Below, piece by piece: positions 7,679 through 16,927 of a stretch of 64,000 bases of DNA (the first letter of the stretch is position 1; each line of letters starts with the position of its first letter). A program made the translations under genes and the position numbers. The DNA lies in NCBI GenBank assembly GCA_004028795.1, contig SAIW01000018.1, positions 62,001 to 126,000 of the forward strand, in the 5' to 3' direction. A model generated the notes under the pieces. It did not search any database, was not told the origin of the DNA, and was given only the letters and a program-made list of their open reading frames with translations. Source of the stretch: Chitinophagaceae bacterium (lineage in GTDB: Bacteria > Bacteroidota > Bacteroidia > Chitinophagales > Chitinophagaceae).

Positions 7679-9184
7679 TTAAATATTGAATTGAATGCCT
7701 TGAGCCAATGGTAAAGAATCGCCCCAATTAATGGTGTTGGTTTGTCTACGCATATAAGCTTTCCATGCATCGCTGCCGCTTTCTCTGCCGCTACCGGTTT
7801 CTTTTTCTCCGCCAAATGCACCACCGATTTCTGCACCGCTTGTTCCAATATTTACATTGGCAATACCGCAATCACTTCCGCTGTGGGATAAAAAGTATTC
7901 AGCTTCCCTTATGTTTAATGTAAATATGGAAGAAGACAAACCTTGAGGAACATTGTTCTGCATAGCAATGGCTTCATCAATGGTTTTATATTTCATAATG
8001 TACAAAATGGGAGCGAAGGTTTCCTGCTGAACAATTTGCAATTCGTTGGTTACTTCTGCAATACAGGGCTGTACGTAACAATCGTTGATTTGCTTTCCTT
8101 CAATAATAAATTTACCACCTTGTGCTTTACAATGTTCAATGGCATTGAGATACATTTTTACAGCATCTGTATCAATTAATGGCCCAACATGATTGGTTGT
8201 ATCTAAGGGGTTACCTATTTTTAATTGAGTATAGGCAGCAACTAATTTTTGTTTAAAGCCTTCGTAAATACTTTCATGAATAATCAGCCTTCTTGTTGTT
8301 GTGCAACGTTGCCCCGCAGTACCCACAGCACCAAACAAACTTCCAATTAATGCCATATCAATATCTGCATGTTGAGAAATAATAATAGCATTATTTCCTC
8401 CTAATTCTAAAATGCTTTTGCCTAATCTTGCAGCAACAGCAGTGCTGACAGCCTTACCCATTCTCGTACTTCCTGTAGCACTGACTAACGGAATATTTAC
8501 ATCATTGCCTATCCATTCGCCAATTTCTCTGCCTCCCTGCACTAAACAATTAACGCCTTCAGGCACATTGTTTCTTTGTAAAACTTCAGTAACAATATGA
8601 TGAACTGCTATAGCACATAAAGGTGTTTTTTCGCTTGGCTTCCAAATACAAACATTACCGCAAACCCATGCCAATGCTGCATTCCAGCTCCACACTGCAA
8701 CAGGAAAATTAAATGCTGAAATAATGCCTACAATACCTAACGGATGCCATTGTTCGTACATTCTATGTTTGGGTCTTTCGCTGTGCATGGTTAGCCCATA
8801 CAATTGCCTTGAAAGTCCGACTGCAAAATCGCAGATATCAATCATTTCCTGCACTTCTCCATAACCTTCCTGCAAACTTTTGCCCATTTCATAGCTTACT
8901 AATTGCCCTAATATCTCTTTTTTATTTCGCAAAGCTTCTCCAATCTGCCTTACAATTTCACCACGTTTAGGGGCAGGCCAATTACGCCATTCTGAAAATG
9001 CTTTTTTTGCCTGAAGAATAACCTGTTCGTAAGCATTTGCATCAGTTGAAATAACAGAACCGATTAATTTATTATCAACAGGAGAAAAGCTTTGAATACT
9101 TGCCCCGCTTGAGTTTAGCCAATTAAAACCTGTGGAAGTACCGTGCTGAAGAGCTGTAATATTTAATTCTTCTAAAAATTTCAT
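7679..9184 (-). CDS. Aldehyde dehydrogenase, ALDH7 (antiquitin / aminoadipate semialdehyde) type
   Basis: A 501-residue NAD-dependent aldehyde dehydrogenase. The closest family by pattern is ALDH7 (alpha-aminoadipic semialdehyde dehydrogenase, lysine catabolism), shown by the N-terminal FSPVDNKLIGSV, YEQWHPLGIVGIISAFNFPV and the C-terminal GGEKETGSGRESGSDAWKAY. The catalytic Glu260 lies in LELGGNN and Cys294 in AGQRCTTTRR. The NAD-binding Lys is in WKPSEKTPL. It is the first gene of the operon with the ParB-like, cupin and SDR genes. No lysine 6-aminotransferase is nearby, so the exact substrate is inferred from family only. Confidence 0.9.
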   Translation of the reverse strand: MKFLEELNITALQHGTSTGFNWLNSSGASIQSFSPVDNKLIGSVISTDANAYEQVILQAKKAFSEWRNWPAPKRGEIVRQIGEALRNKKEILGQLVSYEMGKSLQEGYGEVQEMIDICDFAVGLSRQLYGLTMHSERPKHRMYEQWHPLGIVGIISAFNFPVAVWSWNAALAWVCGNVCIWKPSEKTPLCAIAVHHIVTEVLQRNNVPEGVNCLVQGGREIGEWIGNDVNIPLVSATGSTRMGKAVSTAVAARLGKSILELGGNNAIIISQHADIDMALIGSLFGAVGTAGQRCTTTRRLIIHESIYEGFKQKLVAAYTQLKIGNPLDTTNHVGPLIDTDAVKMYLNAIEHCKAQGGKFIIEGKQINDCYVQPCIAEVTNELQIVQQETFAPILYIMKYKTIDEAIAMQNNVPQGLSSSIFTLNIREAEYFLSHSGSDCGIANVNIGTSGAEIGGAFGGEKETGSGRESGSDAWKAYMRRQTNTINWGDSLPLAQGIQFNI

Positions 9185-9383
9185 TGCTGCGGTTTAGCAT
9201 GCAATGTATTAATTAAAAATCAAAAGGTACTGCTTGATTGAGAACAACCGGCAATACCTTTGAATGTAACCCTGCATGAAATAGTTACAATAATTTAACT
9301 TAAACAAGCAACAGAGTAAAAATAGCCGAACCTTAAAATAACCTTAAAAAAGTTAGGTGAATTTATAAAAAGTATAGGTGAAT

Positions 9384-10079
9384 TTATTGTTGAGACATTG
9401 AAAGCAATTTTTCGTACACATCTGCATAACTGCTGCCGATAGGAATTTCTTTACCCGCAACTATTATTTTGTTTTTACTGAACTTTTCAATTTTCTGAAT
9501 GGGTACTATATATGAACGGTGTACTCTTGCAAATTCTTTAGCTGGTAATTTTTCCTGCATAGACTTTAAGGTCATTAAAGTTAGAACAGGCATGGGTTTA
9601 ATGTGAATTTTGATGTAATCGTCTAAAGCCTCCACTAAATCAATGTCTTTAAGATTAATTTTCATCATTTCATAATTCACTTTCACATAAATTGAACTCA
9701 GTTGCATTTCCTGAGATGAAAGGAATTCAATATACTCTTTGGCTTTGTAAACAGCTTTTAAAAAACGGTTATACTCAAAAGGTTTTAATAAATAATCGAC
9801 AGCATCTACATTAAAGCCATCAACAGCATAATCTTTAAAAGCAGTAGTAAAAATTACCAAGGGCTTTGTTACGAGATTTTTATAAAACTGCACACCGTTA
9901 ATATCGGGCATTTGAATATCAAGAAAAACCAAGTCTACACTGTTCTGTTGCAAAAACGCTTTAGCCTCATCAGGGTTGGTAAATGTTTTTTCCAACAGCA
10001 GAAAAGGAATTTTATCGCAATACTGCTTAATTACTTCTAATGCCAAAGGCTCATCATCAATTGCTATACACTTTATCAT
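9384..10079 (-). CDS. LytTR-type response regulator
   Basis: A 231-residue two-component response regulator. The receiver domain (1-120) has the acidic pair in AIDDEPLA, the phosphoacceptor Asp54 in VFLDIQMPD, the Thr in FTTAF and Lys in YLLKPF. A LytTR DNA-binding domain occupies about 130-230, with VEALDDYIKIH and ARVHRSYIVPIQKI. It is preceded by the cognate sensor kinase, whose stop overlaps its start (ATGA). Targets are unknown; many LytTR regulators in this phylum control envelope genes. Confidence 0.93.
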   Translation of the reverse strand: MIKCIAIDDEPLALEVIKQYCDKIPFLLLEKTFTNPDEAKAFLQQNSVDLVFLDIQMPDINGVQFYKNLVTKPLVIFTTAFKDYAVDGFNVDAVDYLLKPFEYNRFLKAVYKAKEYIEFLSSQEMQLSSIYVKVNYEMMKINLKDIDLVEALDDYIKIHIKPMPVLTLMTLKSMQEKLPAKEFARVHRSYIVPIQKIEKFSKNKIIVAGKEIPIGSSYADVYEKLLSMSQQ

Positions 10080-11245
10080 GTAGTTTTAATATCTAATTGA
10101 ACAATAAATTGGTTGCCATCATCCTTCACATCTAAACTATATCTGTCAGGATACAATAATTCCAACCTTCTTTTTACATTATTGATGCCAATACCTGTTG
10201 TATCATGAATGCCGTTATCTGCCTTTACAATAGTGTTCGATACAAATAAACTTACTGATTCAGGATTTGCAGATAATCTTATTTCAATACTTGTTTTTTC
10301 TTTAGTGCTTACGCCATATTTAAAGGCATTTTCAATAAAAGGAATAAACATTAATGGAGCTATTTTTTTATCCTCAATATTCCCTTCGCAGATAAAATTA
10401 ATGGTTACTTTATCTGTTAATCTTACCAACTGTAAATCAATAAAGTTTTTAATAAATTCAACTTCATTCGGTAAAGCTACTTCTTCAACCTGCGTTTCTG
10501 TTAAAATATAACGCATGATGGAAGATAGTTTCAAAACCGCTGTTGCAGTTTGTTCACTTCTAACAACTGCTAAAGAGTAAATATTATTAAGTGTATTGAA
10601 AAAGAAATGCGGGTTAATCTGAGATTTAAGGAACGATAATTCAGTATTCAGTTTTTCATTCTGAATTTCCTGATTGGTTCGTTCAGTATGCAACCAACGC
10701 TGCATTAACGCAATGCAAGTGCCGATGGTATAAATTAATAAAAAAACAGTGTAAGCAGGAGGGTAGAAACGCCAACGTACAAAATTTCTGTTAGGAGGCC
10801 CGTTTCTGAATTGTTGATTGGGTGGTTTAGGCGGTGATTGAATTTCTTTGTTTTGAATTTCAACTGTATCCTTAGTTGCGGCAACAGGAGCGTTCTTTTT
10901 AATTTCTGTTTTGTTTTCCTGCAGAGATGATAAGGTTAAATCCCCTAACCACTTAGGAACATACAGAAAAGTAATAAAACAGGCAATTATAATGATGCTG
11001 TACCACCACCATTTGGCTTTGAATAATAGTTTGGGAATTAAAACCTGCGTATTGAAATAATAAAAAGGTATTAAGAAAAGGGTAATGAATAAGTGCCCTA
11101 CAACAATTCGCTGCCTGATTCTTTCAGGCATATCTTTATATAAGTCAGGAAAAAAAATAAACGGTAAAGCAATAAAGCAAATCCATAAAGCAATATTTAC
11201 TATTGCAATAACAACGCTCTTATTCTTTTTAATTGTAGCTGTCAT
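10076..11245 (-). CDS. LytS/YehU-type sensor histidine kinase
   Basis: A 389-residue membrane sensor kinase. There are four hydrophobic segments, at about 12-32, 48-70, 80-100 and 164-182. A Pro/Asn-rich stretch (about 110-160) that is probably extracytoplasmic lies before the last of them. The phosphoacceptor is His213 in SQINPHFFFNTLNNIYS, the His_kinase domain typical of LytS proteins, and the ATP-binding N box is FIPFIENAFKYGV with GIGINNVKRRL as the G box. Its start overlaps the stop of the upstream CBM9-like gene by four bases and its stop overlaps the regulator start, so the three are one operon. Confidence 0.92.
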   Translation of the reverse strand: MTATIKKNKSVVIAIVNIALWICFIALPFIFFPDLYKDMPERIRQRIVVGHLFITLFLIPFYYFNTQVLIPKLLFKAKWWWYSIIIIACFITFLYVPKWLGDLTLSSLQENKTEIKKNAPVAATKDTVEIQNKEIQSPPKPPNQQFRNGPPNRNFVRWRFYPPAYTVFLLIYTIGTCIALMQRWLHTERTNQEIQNEKLNTELSFLKSQINPHFFFNTLNNIYSLAVVRSEQTATAVLKLSSIMRYILTETQVEEVALPNEVEFIKNFIDLQLVRLTDKVTINFICEGNIEDKKIAPLMFIPFIENAFKYGVSTKEKTSIEIRLSANPESVSLFVSNTIVKADNGIHDTTGIGINNVKRRLELLYPDRYSLDVKDDGNQFIVQLDIKTT

Positions 11246-12078
11246 AATTTAATATCGTATTTACCCCAAAAACTTTGTTCTTTAATTGCTGCTTCATAAC
11301 TGTTGCCATTATTGTTGCTACCGCCGGGTTGAGTAAAACTGTTGCCGCCACGCCCACCGCCTGCTCTGCCGGTAGCACCTGAAAATGAAGGGGTGTTAGA
11401 AGAAAATGATGAAGGCATTTCCATACCATTAATCTTCCAGCCAATAGCTAAAGATTTTCCTTTTAAAGCAGCTACATTGTTATTGATATAACTTAATGGC
11501 ACACTGTATTCGATATACATTACTTCATTATCATCCCATGAAAAAGCAATATTTATACTGCCTTGTTGACTCAACCCTTGCTTTTTATCTTCAACACCAT
11601 CAAACCCGAAAAGATTTAATGTAAACAAATTCATTGCAAACATTTGTTTCATTGCTTTAAAATCGGGTTTAGTTCTGCTTTGGCCATCTTGTTGAGCATC
11701 CTGATTTCTTCCGCCGAAACCTTGTCCGACTTGCTGTGGAGCAACAGGTATATTTTCATTTTTTACCGGAAAGCCAACACCCATACCTTCTCTGTGTTTG
11801 CCCTTAACATCAATATACATCTGCATACCTAAACGCATCAGTTTTAATTGTATGCGTTGGTCAGTACATTTCAACGCAACAAATAAATGTGTGTCTGTAT
11901 TAGCAATTGCATAACTGATATTGGTTGCAGCATCTTTTTTAAATGAAGAATCACTCCACTCTTTTAAATTTCCATCAACTTCATGGGTTGTATCTGCATC
12001 AAATTTCTTATTCAGAACATTTGCTTTACTTATTAATGAAAATAAGCAAAGGGCAATTAAGAGTAAGAGTTTTTTCAT
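11242..12078 (-). CDS. Exported protein with a CBM9/DOMON-like domain, operonic with a two-component system
   Basis: A 278-residue exported protein of unknown function. It opens with the signal peptide MKKLLLLIALCLFSLISKA. The region after it, VDGNLKEWSDSSF and ISYAIANTDTHLFVALKCTD, has the pattern of a CBM9 or DOMON-like beta-sandwich. The C-terminal part (about 225-265) is rich in Gly, Asn and Ser. I start it at the ATG at 12078, because an upstream in-frame ATG at 12123 would overlap the promoter at 12094-12124. It overlaps the kinase start by four bases. A role as ligand or surface partner of the kinase is inferred from the operon only. Confidence 0.75.
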   Translation of the reverse strand: MKKLLLLIALCLFSLISKANVLNKKFDADTTHEVDGNLKEWSDSSFKKDAATNISYAIANTDTHLFVALKCTDQRIQLKLMRLGMQMYIDVKGKHREGMGVGFPVKNENIPVAPQQVGQGFGGRNQDAQQDGQSRTKPDFKAMKQMFAMNLFTLNLFGFDGVEDKKQGLSQQGSINIAFSWDDNEVMYIEYSVPLSYINNNVAALKGKSLAIGWKINGMEMPSSFSSNTPSFSGATGRAGGGRGGNSFTQPGGSNNNGNSYEAAIKEQSFWGKYDIKL

Positions 12079-12093
12079 CTTTGCAGATTTTTT

Positions 12094-12124
12094 CAAAACT
12101 ATTCGTATTAAAATAACATGCAAA
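12094..12124 (-). promoter_or_regulatory. Near-consensus Bacteroidota promoter for the CBM9-like/two-component operon
   Basis: On the reverse strand TTTG (12124-12121) is followed after 19 bases by TAGTTTTG (12101-12094). Both boxes and the spacing fit the Bacteroidota sigma-factor consensus (-33 TTTG, -7 TAnnTTTG). Transcription would begin near 12088, about ten bases before the ATG at 12078, which decides the start codon of the gene. Confidence 0.7.
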
Positions 12125-12169
12125 TATGTTTTTGGTGAATAAACACGATTAATCGGTGAAAGAAAATGA

Positions 12170-12988
12170 TTAATAAGACTCGTTATCTGAAGGGAAATTG
12201 CCTGATTTTACATCTTTAATATAAGCTTTGGAAGCATTGATAATTAACTCGTTGAGATTGAGGTATTGACGAAGAAAACGCGGTTTAAATTCTGTATTAA
12301 TACCCAACATGTCATGCATTACCAAAACCTGACCATCGCAATGTTTACCAGCACCGATACCAATAGTTGGAATGGCAACTGATGCTGTTACTTCTTTTGC
12401 CAAAGCAGCAGGAATTTTTTCTAATACTACTGCAAAACAGCCAGCCTGTTGCAACAATAAAATATCTCTCTTCAACTTATCTGCTTCTTCTTGATGTGTT
12501 GCACGAACAGAATAGGTACCGAATTTATAAATGCTTTGCGGGGTTAAACCTAAATGTCCCATAACAGGAATACCAGCACTTACAATTCTTTTAATACTAT
12601 CAATTACCTCTTCGCCGCCTTCTAATTTAATGCTGTGTGCACCTGTCTCTTTCATTATACGAACTGCTGAAGCTAAAGCCAAATCGTTGTTTGACTGATA
12701 AGCTCCAAACGGCAAATCAACCACCACCAGGCTTCTGTTAATACCTCGTATAACTGAAGAAGCATGATAAATCATCTGGTCTAAGGTAATAGGCAATGTT
12801 GTTTCATGCCCTGCCATAACATTGCTGGCACTATCACCAACAAGAATTACATCTATACCGGCAGCATCGAAAATTTTGGCAAATGAAAAATCATAAGCAG
12901 TAAGCATGGAGATTTTTTCTCCCTTGGCTTTCATCTGTAATAGTGTATTGGTAGTAATTTTTTTTACTTCCTTTTTCGTTGTACTCAT
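12170..12988 (-). CDS. panB: 3-methyl-2-oxobutanoate hydroxymethyltransferase
   Basis: This 272-residue cytoplasmic TIM-barrel enzyme adds a hydroxymethyl group from methylene-tetrahydrofolate to 2-oxoisovalerate, giving ketopantoate, the first step of pantothenate and CoA synthesis. Motifs seen are [17 protein letters not shown], the metal-binding [16 protein letters not shown], and SIKLEGGEE with [11 protein letters not shown]. The catalytic Glu lies in [11 protein letters not shown], and [20 protein letters not shown] is close to the C terminus. Length fits the family. It stands alone; panC and panD are not in the window. Confidence 0.96.
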   Translation of the reverse strand: MSTTKKEVKKITTNTLLQMKAKGEKISMLTAYDFSFAKIFDAAGIDVILVGDSASNVMAGHETTLPITLDQMIYHASSVIRGINRSLVVVDLPFGAYQSNNDLALASAVRIMKETGAHSIKLEGGEEVIDSIKRIVSAGIPVMGHLGLTPQSIYKFGTYSVRATHQEEADKLKRDILLLQQAGCFAVVLEKIPAALAKEVTASVAIPTIGIGAGKHCDGQVLVMHDMLGINTEFKPRFLRQYLNLNELIINASKAYIKDVKSGNFPSDNESY

Positions 12989-13091
12989 TTGAATAGTTTT
13001 TTGAAGGATAAACTGAATATGGCTCTGCTTTAGAATAAAACATATTCAAATGCGGATGTAATTTATAGAGAGTTTATTGAAATGAAGATGA

Positions 13092-13970
13092 TTATTTCAC
13101 TTCTTCATAAAGGCTTTGTATTAAACCATCTGCCAAACCTATTTTAGGAACATATATTTCTTCGATATCAGCCCAACGCATCACATTAATATAAATCTGC
13201 AAGGCAGGAACTATAACATCGGCTCTGTCTTCACGCAGTTTATAAATACGCATTCTTTCTTCTAATGAAACACTGGAAAGTTCTTTGTAATAATCTTTAA
13301 GCAATTGAAGTAGTAAAGGCTTTCCTTCTTTCTTTTTACTTAGCGAAAAAACCTTATTAATGTTGCCGCCACTGCCAATAGCTATAACCGGCAAATTGCT
13401 TTTGGTATATTGTTTAATATAAGTTTTCATTTCTTCCCAACTGTTTTCTTCCACATAACCTTTTAATAAACGTATGGTACCAATGTTGAAAGACTTTTTA
13501 TATTTTAATTTACCATCGGCAAAAAAAGTTATTTCTGTACTTCCGCCGCCTACATCAATATATAAGTAAGAGTGTTCTTTATCTAAGTTCTCGGCTATGT
13601 GATTTTCGTAAATAAAAGCAGCTTCTGCATCGCCGGTAATAACTTTTATTTCTATACCGGTTTCTAATTTTACTTTACGGATAATATCTTCACTGTTTGC
13701 TGCATCCCGCATGGCACTTGTGGCACAGGCTTTTGTATATTGTACATTGTAAGCTTTAATTAAGTGGCTGTATGCTTTCATGGTTTGCATAATCATACCA
13801 CGTTTTTCTTTGGTTATTTCGCCCCGTTCAAACACATCAAAACCTAAACGCAAAGGAACACGAATAAGATTCAGCTTATTAAACTCAGGTTTATTGTAAT
13901 CATCCAGCACTACTTCAGAAATTAATAAACGTGCTGCATTACTTCCGATATCAATTGCTGCCAATCGCAC
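13092..13970 (-). CDS. ppx: Ppx/GppA-family exopolyphosphatase
   Basis: A 292-residue phosphatase of the Ppx/GppA family, which removes terminal phosphate from polyphosphate or from pppGpp. The actin-like fold shows LAAIDIGSNAARLLIS near the N terminus, ATSAMRDAANSEDII and the phosphate loop LYIDVGGGSTEITFF. It lacks the C-terminal HD domain of long Ppx proteins. Its start overlaps the end of ppk1 by 20 bases, so synthesis and breakdown of polyphosphate are encoded in one transcript. Exopolyphosphatase is more likely than GppA because of this pairing. Confidence 0.9.
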   Translation of the reverse strand: MRLAAIDIGSNAARLLISEVVLDDYNKPEFNKLNLIRVPLRLGFDVFERGEITKEKRGMIMQTMKAYSHLIKAYNVQYTKACATSAMRDAANSEDIIRKVKLETGIEIKVITGDAEAAFIYENHIAENLDKEHSYLYIDVGGGSTEITFFADGKLKYKKSFNIGTIRLLKGYVEENSWEEMKTYIKQYTKSNLPVIAIGSGGNINKVFSLSKKKEGKPLLLQLLKDYYKELSSVSLEERMRIYKLREDRADVIVPALQIYINVMRWADIEEIYVPKIGLADGLIQSLYEEVK

Positions 13971-16044
13971 TTTGCTTTGTTATTTTTTGTTGCAGATAAT
14001 TATACGTTTCAATTTGAGAACGTATTTTCTTTTTACCTGCGGAAGGTACATAGTTATTCTGCAGCTCATTATCTAAGATTCTTGCTTTTACATTATCTCT
14101 TAATTGTATGTGGATAATCTCTTTTAATTCAGTTGCAATCTGTTTATCTAAAACAGGTGCAGCAGCTTCAATTCTGTGGTCTAAATTCCTTACCATCCAA
14201 TCTGCAGATGATATGTATATTTTTTCTTTACCACCGTTATGAAAAATTAATACCCTTGCATGTTCTAAGTATTCATCAACAATACTTATTGCTGAAAAAT
14301 TTTGCTTTAGTTTTTTTGCTTCTGTAATAGCACAAAAAATGCCTCTTACAACCATTTGTACTTTAACGCCTGCAATGGCTGCTTCTGTAAGTTTGGTTAT
14401 TAAAATTTTATCGCTAAGCGAATTGAGTTTAACAGTAATGGCAGCAGGTTTTTTAAGTTTTGCGTTTTTTATTTCCCGGTTAATAAGATTAATAATTTCA
14501 TTTCGCATATTAACAGGTGCAACCAATAAAGTTTTGCATTGGGTTAAAGCGGTTGAATTTGTTTTATGATGTTGCAGATGATAAAATATTTTATTGATGT
14601 CTGCCATAATATTTCTGTTGGCAGTCAGCAAACAATGGTCGCCGTAAAATCTTGCAGTCTTCTCATTTAAATTACCCGTACTAACAAAGCCGTATTGTAT
14701 TGTTTTGTTGTTAACTCTTTTTTTAATAATACAAACTTTGGCATGCACCTTCATTAACGGAATACCTAAAATAACTTTTACACCTTCTTCTTCTAAAATA
14801 CTTTTCCATTCTAAATTGGCTTCTTCATCAAACCTTGCTTTTAGTTCAAGCATTACTTCTACCTTTTTCCCGTTACGCGAAGCATTGATTAGTGCATTAA
14901 TAACTCTTGAGTTTTCTGCTAAACGATAAGCAGTAATTTTTATAGAACTTACATGCGGATCCATGGCAGCCTCTCTTAATAAATCTATTACTGCATTGAA
15001 TGAATGATAAGGAAAATGTAACATTACATCTTGCTTAATAACAATATCGGTAACCCTTGCAGTAGTTTGAAAAGCGGGGTGTGTAAAGGGTTTGCGACGT
15101 GTATTCTTCTCAGTAAACACATTGGGAAAATCCATAAAATGCCTGAAATTATGAATTCGCCCACCTGGTATTAAACTGCTGGCATTAGTAAGATTTAATC
15201 TTCTTATTAAAAAATCCAATAAAGCAGGGTTCATATCTTTATCGTACACAAAACGCACCGGTTTACCCTTTCGTCTGTTCTTTAAACCTTTTTCTATTTT
15301 TTGTACGAAGGAAGTGGATACATCATTATCAATATCAATTTCTGCATCTTTGGTTACTTTAAAAACATGTGCTTCAAAATAATCGTATTCAAAATATGAG
15401 AAGATATAAGGCAGGTTATAACGTATAACATCTTCTAATAAAATAATATGCTGTTCTCCTTGCTTGGATGGCAGTTGCACAAATCTTCCGACTGCTTTAG
15501 CCGGTACTTCAATTAATGCAAATTTCTGTTTATTGGTAAATTCTTTTTTACGCATTACAACACCGAGATAAATACTTTTATCTCTTAAATAAGGCATTTG
15601 CGGAAGGCTCTCAATCATTAACGGAATAACATTATTGCGAACCTGTTCATCAAAATAATTCCGTACAAAATTTTGTTGTTCTCTGTTTAAATGTTTTTCA
15701 TCAACCAATAATATTCTTTGCCTTTTCAGTTCTTTTAAAATGTTTTCCCAAATACGGTTAAACTCATGCTGTTGCTGTAATACGGCTAATTGAATATGGT
15801 CTAACAAACGTTGCGGGTCTTCTTCCATGTGCATATTGAGCTTCTTGCGTTTTTCAGAAAATTCAATCATACGTTTAATAGTTGCTACACGTACTCTGAA
15901 AAACTCATCCATGTTATTGGAGAAAATACCCAGAAAGCGGATACGTTCACTCAACGGAACTGTTTCATCATTTGCTTCCTGTAAAACTCTTCCATTAAAA
16001 CTCAGCCAACTGATATCCCTTTCTATAAACTTTTTTTTACTCAT
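13951..16044 (-). CDS. ppk1: Polyphosphate kinase 1
   Basis: This enzyme makes inorganic polyphosphate from ATP, reversibly, at the membrane or in the cytoplasm. The N-terminal domain starts with FIERDISWLSFNGRVLQEA and a middle domain follows. Two phospholipase-D-like C domains hold the autophosphorylated His in KVHAKVCIIKKR and the substrate site GFVSTGNLNEKTARFYGDH. Length (697 residues from the chosen start) fits the family. The ATG at 16044 gives the usual N terminus; an in-frame ATG at 16086 adds 14 residues lacking in the family and precedes a -7-like box at 16065-16072. It is the first gene of the ppk1-ppx operon. Confidence 0.96.
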   Translation of the reverse strand: MSKKKFIERDISWLSFNGRVLQEANDETVPLSERIRFLGIFSNNMDEFFRVRVATIKRMIEFSEKRKKLNMHMEEDPQRLLDHIQLAVLQQQHEFNRIWENILKELKRQRILLVDEKHLNREQQNFVRNYFDEQVRNNVIPLMIESLPQMPYLRDKSIYLGVVMRKKEFTNKQKFALIEVPAKAVGRFVQLPSKQGEQHIILLEDVIRYNLPYIFSYFEYDYFEAHVFKVTKDAEIDIDNDVSTSFVQKIEKGLKNRRKGKPVRFVYDKDMNPALLDFLIRRLNLTNASSLIPGGRIHNFRHFMDFPNVFTEKNTRRKPFTHPAFQTTARVTDIVIKQDVMLHFPYHSFNAVIDLLREAAMDPHVSSIKITAYRLAENSRVINALINASRNGKKVEVMLELKARFDEEANLEWKSILEEEGVKVILGIPLMKVHAKVCIIKKRVNNKTIQYGFVSTGNLNEKTARFYGDHCLLTANRNIMADINKIFYHLQHHKTNSTALTQCKTLLVAPVNMRNEIINLINREIKNAKLKKPAAITVKLNSLSDKILITKLTEAAIAGVKVQMVVRGIFCAITEAKKLKQNFSAISIVDEYLEHARVLIFHNGGKEKIYISSADWMVRNLDHRIEAAAPVLDKQIATELKEIIHIQLRDNVKARILDNELQNNYVPSAGKKKIRSQIETYNYLQQKITKQSAIGSN

Positions 16045-16064
16045 ATGAGCAGCTTGTTTACTAT

Positions 16065-16072
16065 CAAAATTA
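16065..16072 (-). promoter_or_regulatory. Candidate -7 box (TAATTTTG) for ppk1
   Basis: Reverse-strand TAATTTTG matches TAnnTTTG and lies 20 bases before the ATG at 16044. No clear -33 TTG is visible at the right spacing. It supports the downstream start codon for ppk1. Confidence 0.35.
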
Positions 16073-16144
16073 ATAGTTGCCAACACTGTTTTGTGTTAAG
16101 TTTATAAAATTTGAAATTTTCTTTTTTTCTTACACATTTGCTGT

Positions 16145-16831
16145 ATGAATAAAATTGTTATTGCAATAGATGGTTATTCAAGCTGCGGAAAAAGTACCAT
16201 GGCCAAACAATTAGCTAAAGAGTTGAATTATGTATTTATTGATAGCGGTGCTATGTATCGTGCAATAACGCTTTATTTTTTACGTAACAATATTAATTTG
16301 AATGATAGTGCTGTTGTTGAAAACGCTTTACAGCATATTCAATTACAATTTGCATATAATATTGCTGAAGGTAAAAGTGATATGTTGTTGAACAATGAAA
16401 ACGTTGAAGCAGCCATTAGAAGTATGGATGTAAGCAATAATGTAAGTGCTGTTGCTGCTTTAGAAGCTGTTAGAACTTTTGCTGTAGCCCAACAACAACA
16501 AATGGGAAAAGCAAAAGGTATTGTTATGGATGGAAGAGATATCGGCACTACCGTTTTTCCTGATGCGGAATTAAAAATTTTTGTAACTGCTGATGTTGAT
16601 ACGAGAGTGCAAAGACGATTGAAAGAATTACATGACAAAGGGAATACTGATATTAGTTTTGAAGAAGTAAAGCAGAATTTATTAAGTCGCGATTATATTG
16701 ATAGTACCAGAGCAATCAGTCCTTTACGCAAAGCAGATGATGCGGTATTGTTAGATAATACCAACCTTACGAGAGAAGAACAATTAAATATAGTTTTGAA
16801 TTTGGTGATGGAAAGAGCCAGTGGGAAGTAA
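16145..16831 (+). CDS. cmk: Cytidylate kinase
   Basis: A 228-residue P-loop kinase that phosphorylates CMP and dCMP with ATP in pyrimidine nucleotide synthesis. The N-terminal IAIDGYSSCGKSTMAKQLA is the Walker A motif. FIDSGAMYRAITLYFL, VMDGRDIGTTVFPDAELKIF and the lid region RVQRRLKEL are all family blocks. Length fits bacterial Cmk. It is divergent from ppk1, with a gap of 100 bases that must hold both promoters. Confidence 0.96.
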   Translation: MNKIVIAIDGYSSCGKSTMAKQLAKELNYVFIDSGAMYRAITLYFLRNNINLNDSAVVENALQHIQLQFAYNIAEGKSDMLLNNENVEAAIRSMDVSNNVSAVAALEAVRTFAVAQQQQMGKAKGIVMDGRDIGTTVFPDAELKIFVTADVDTRVQRRLKELHDKGNTDISFEEVKQNLLSRDYIDSTRAISPLRKADDAVLLDNTNLTREEQLNIVLNLVMERASGK

Positions 16832-16927
16832 AAATAGAGCGTAATGTCAATTACCTGCAACCTGTAACTTGTATCTTCTTTCTTATATCTCTAATTTTCT
16901 TTACTTTCATTATCCTAAATCATTGCC

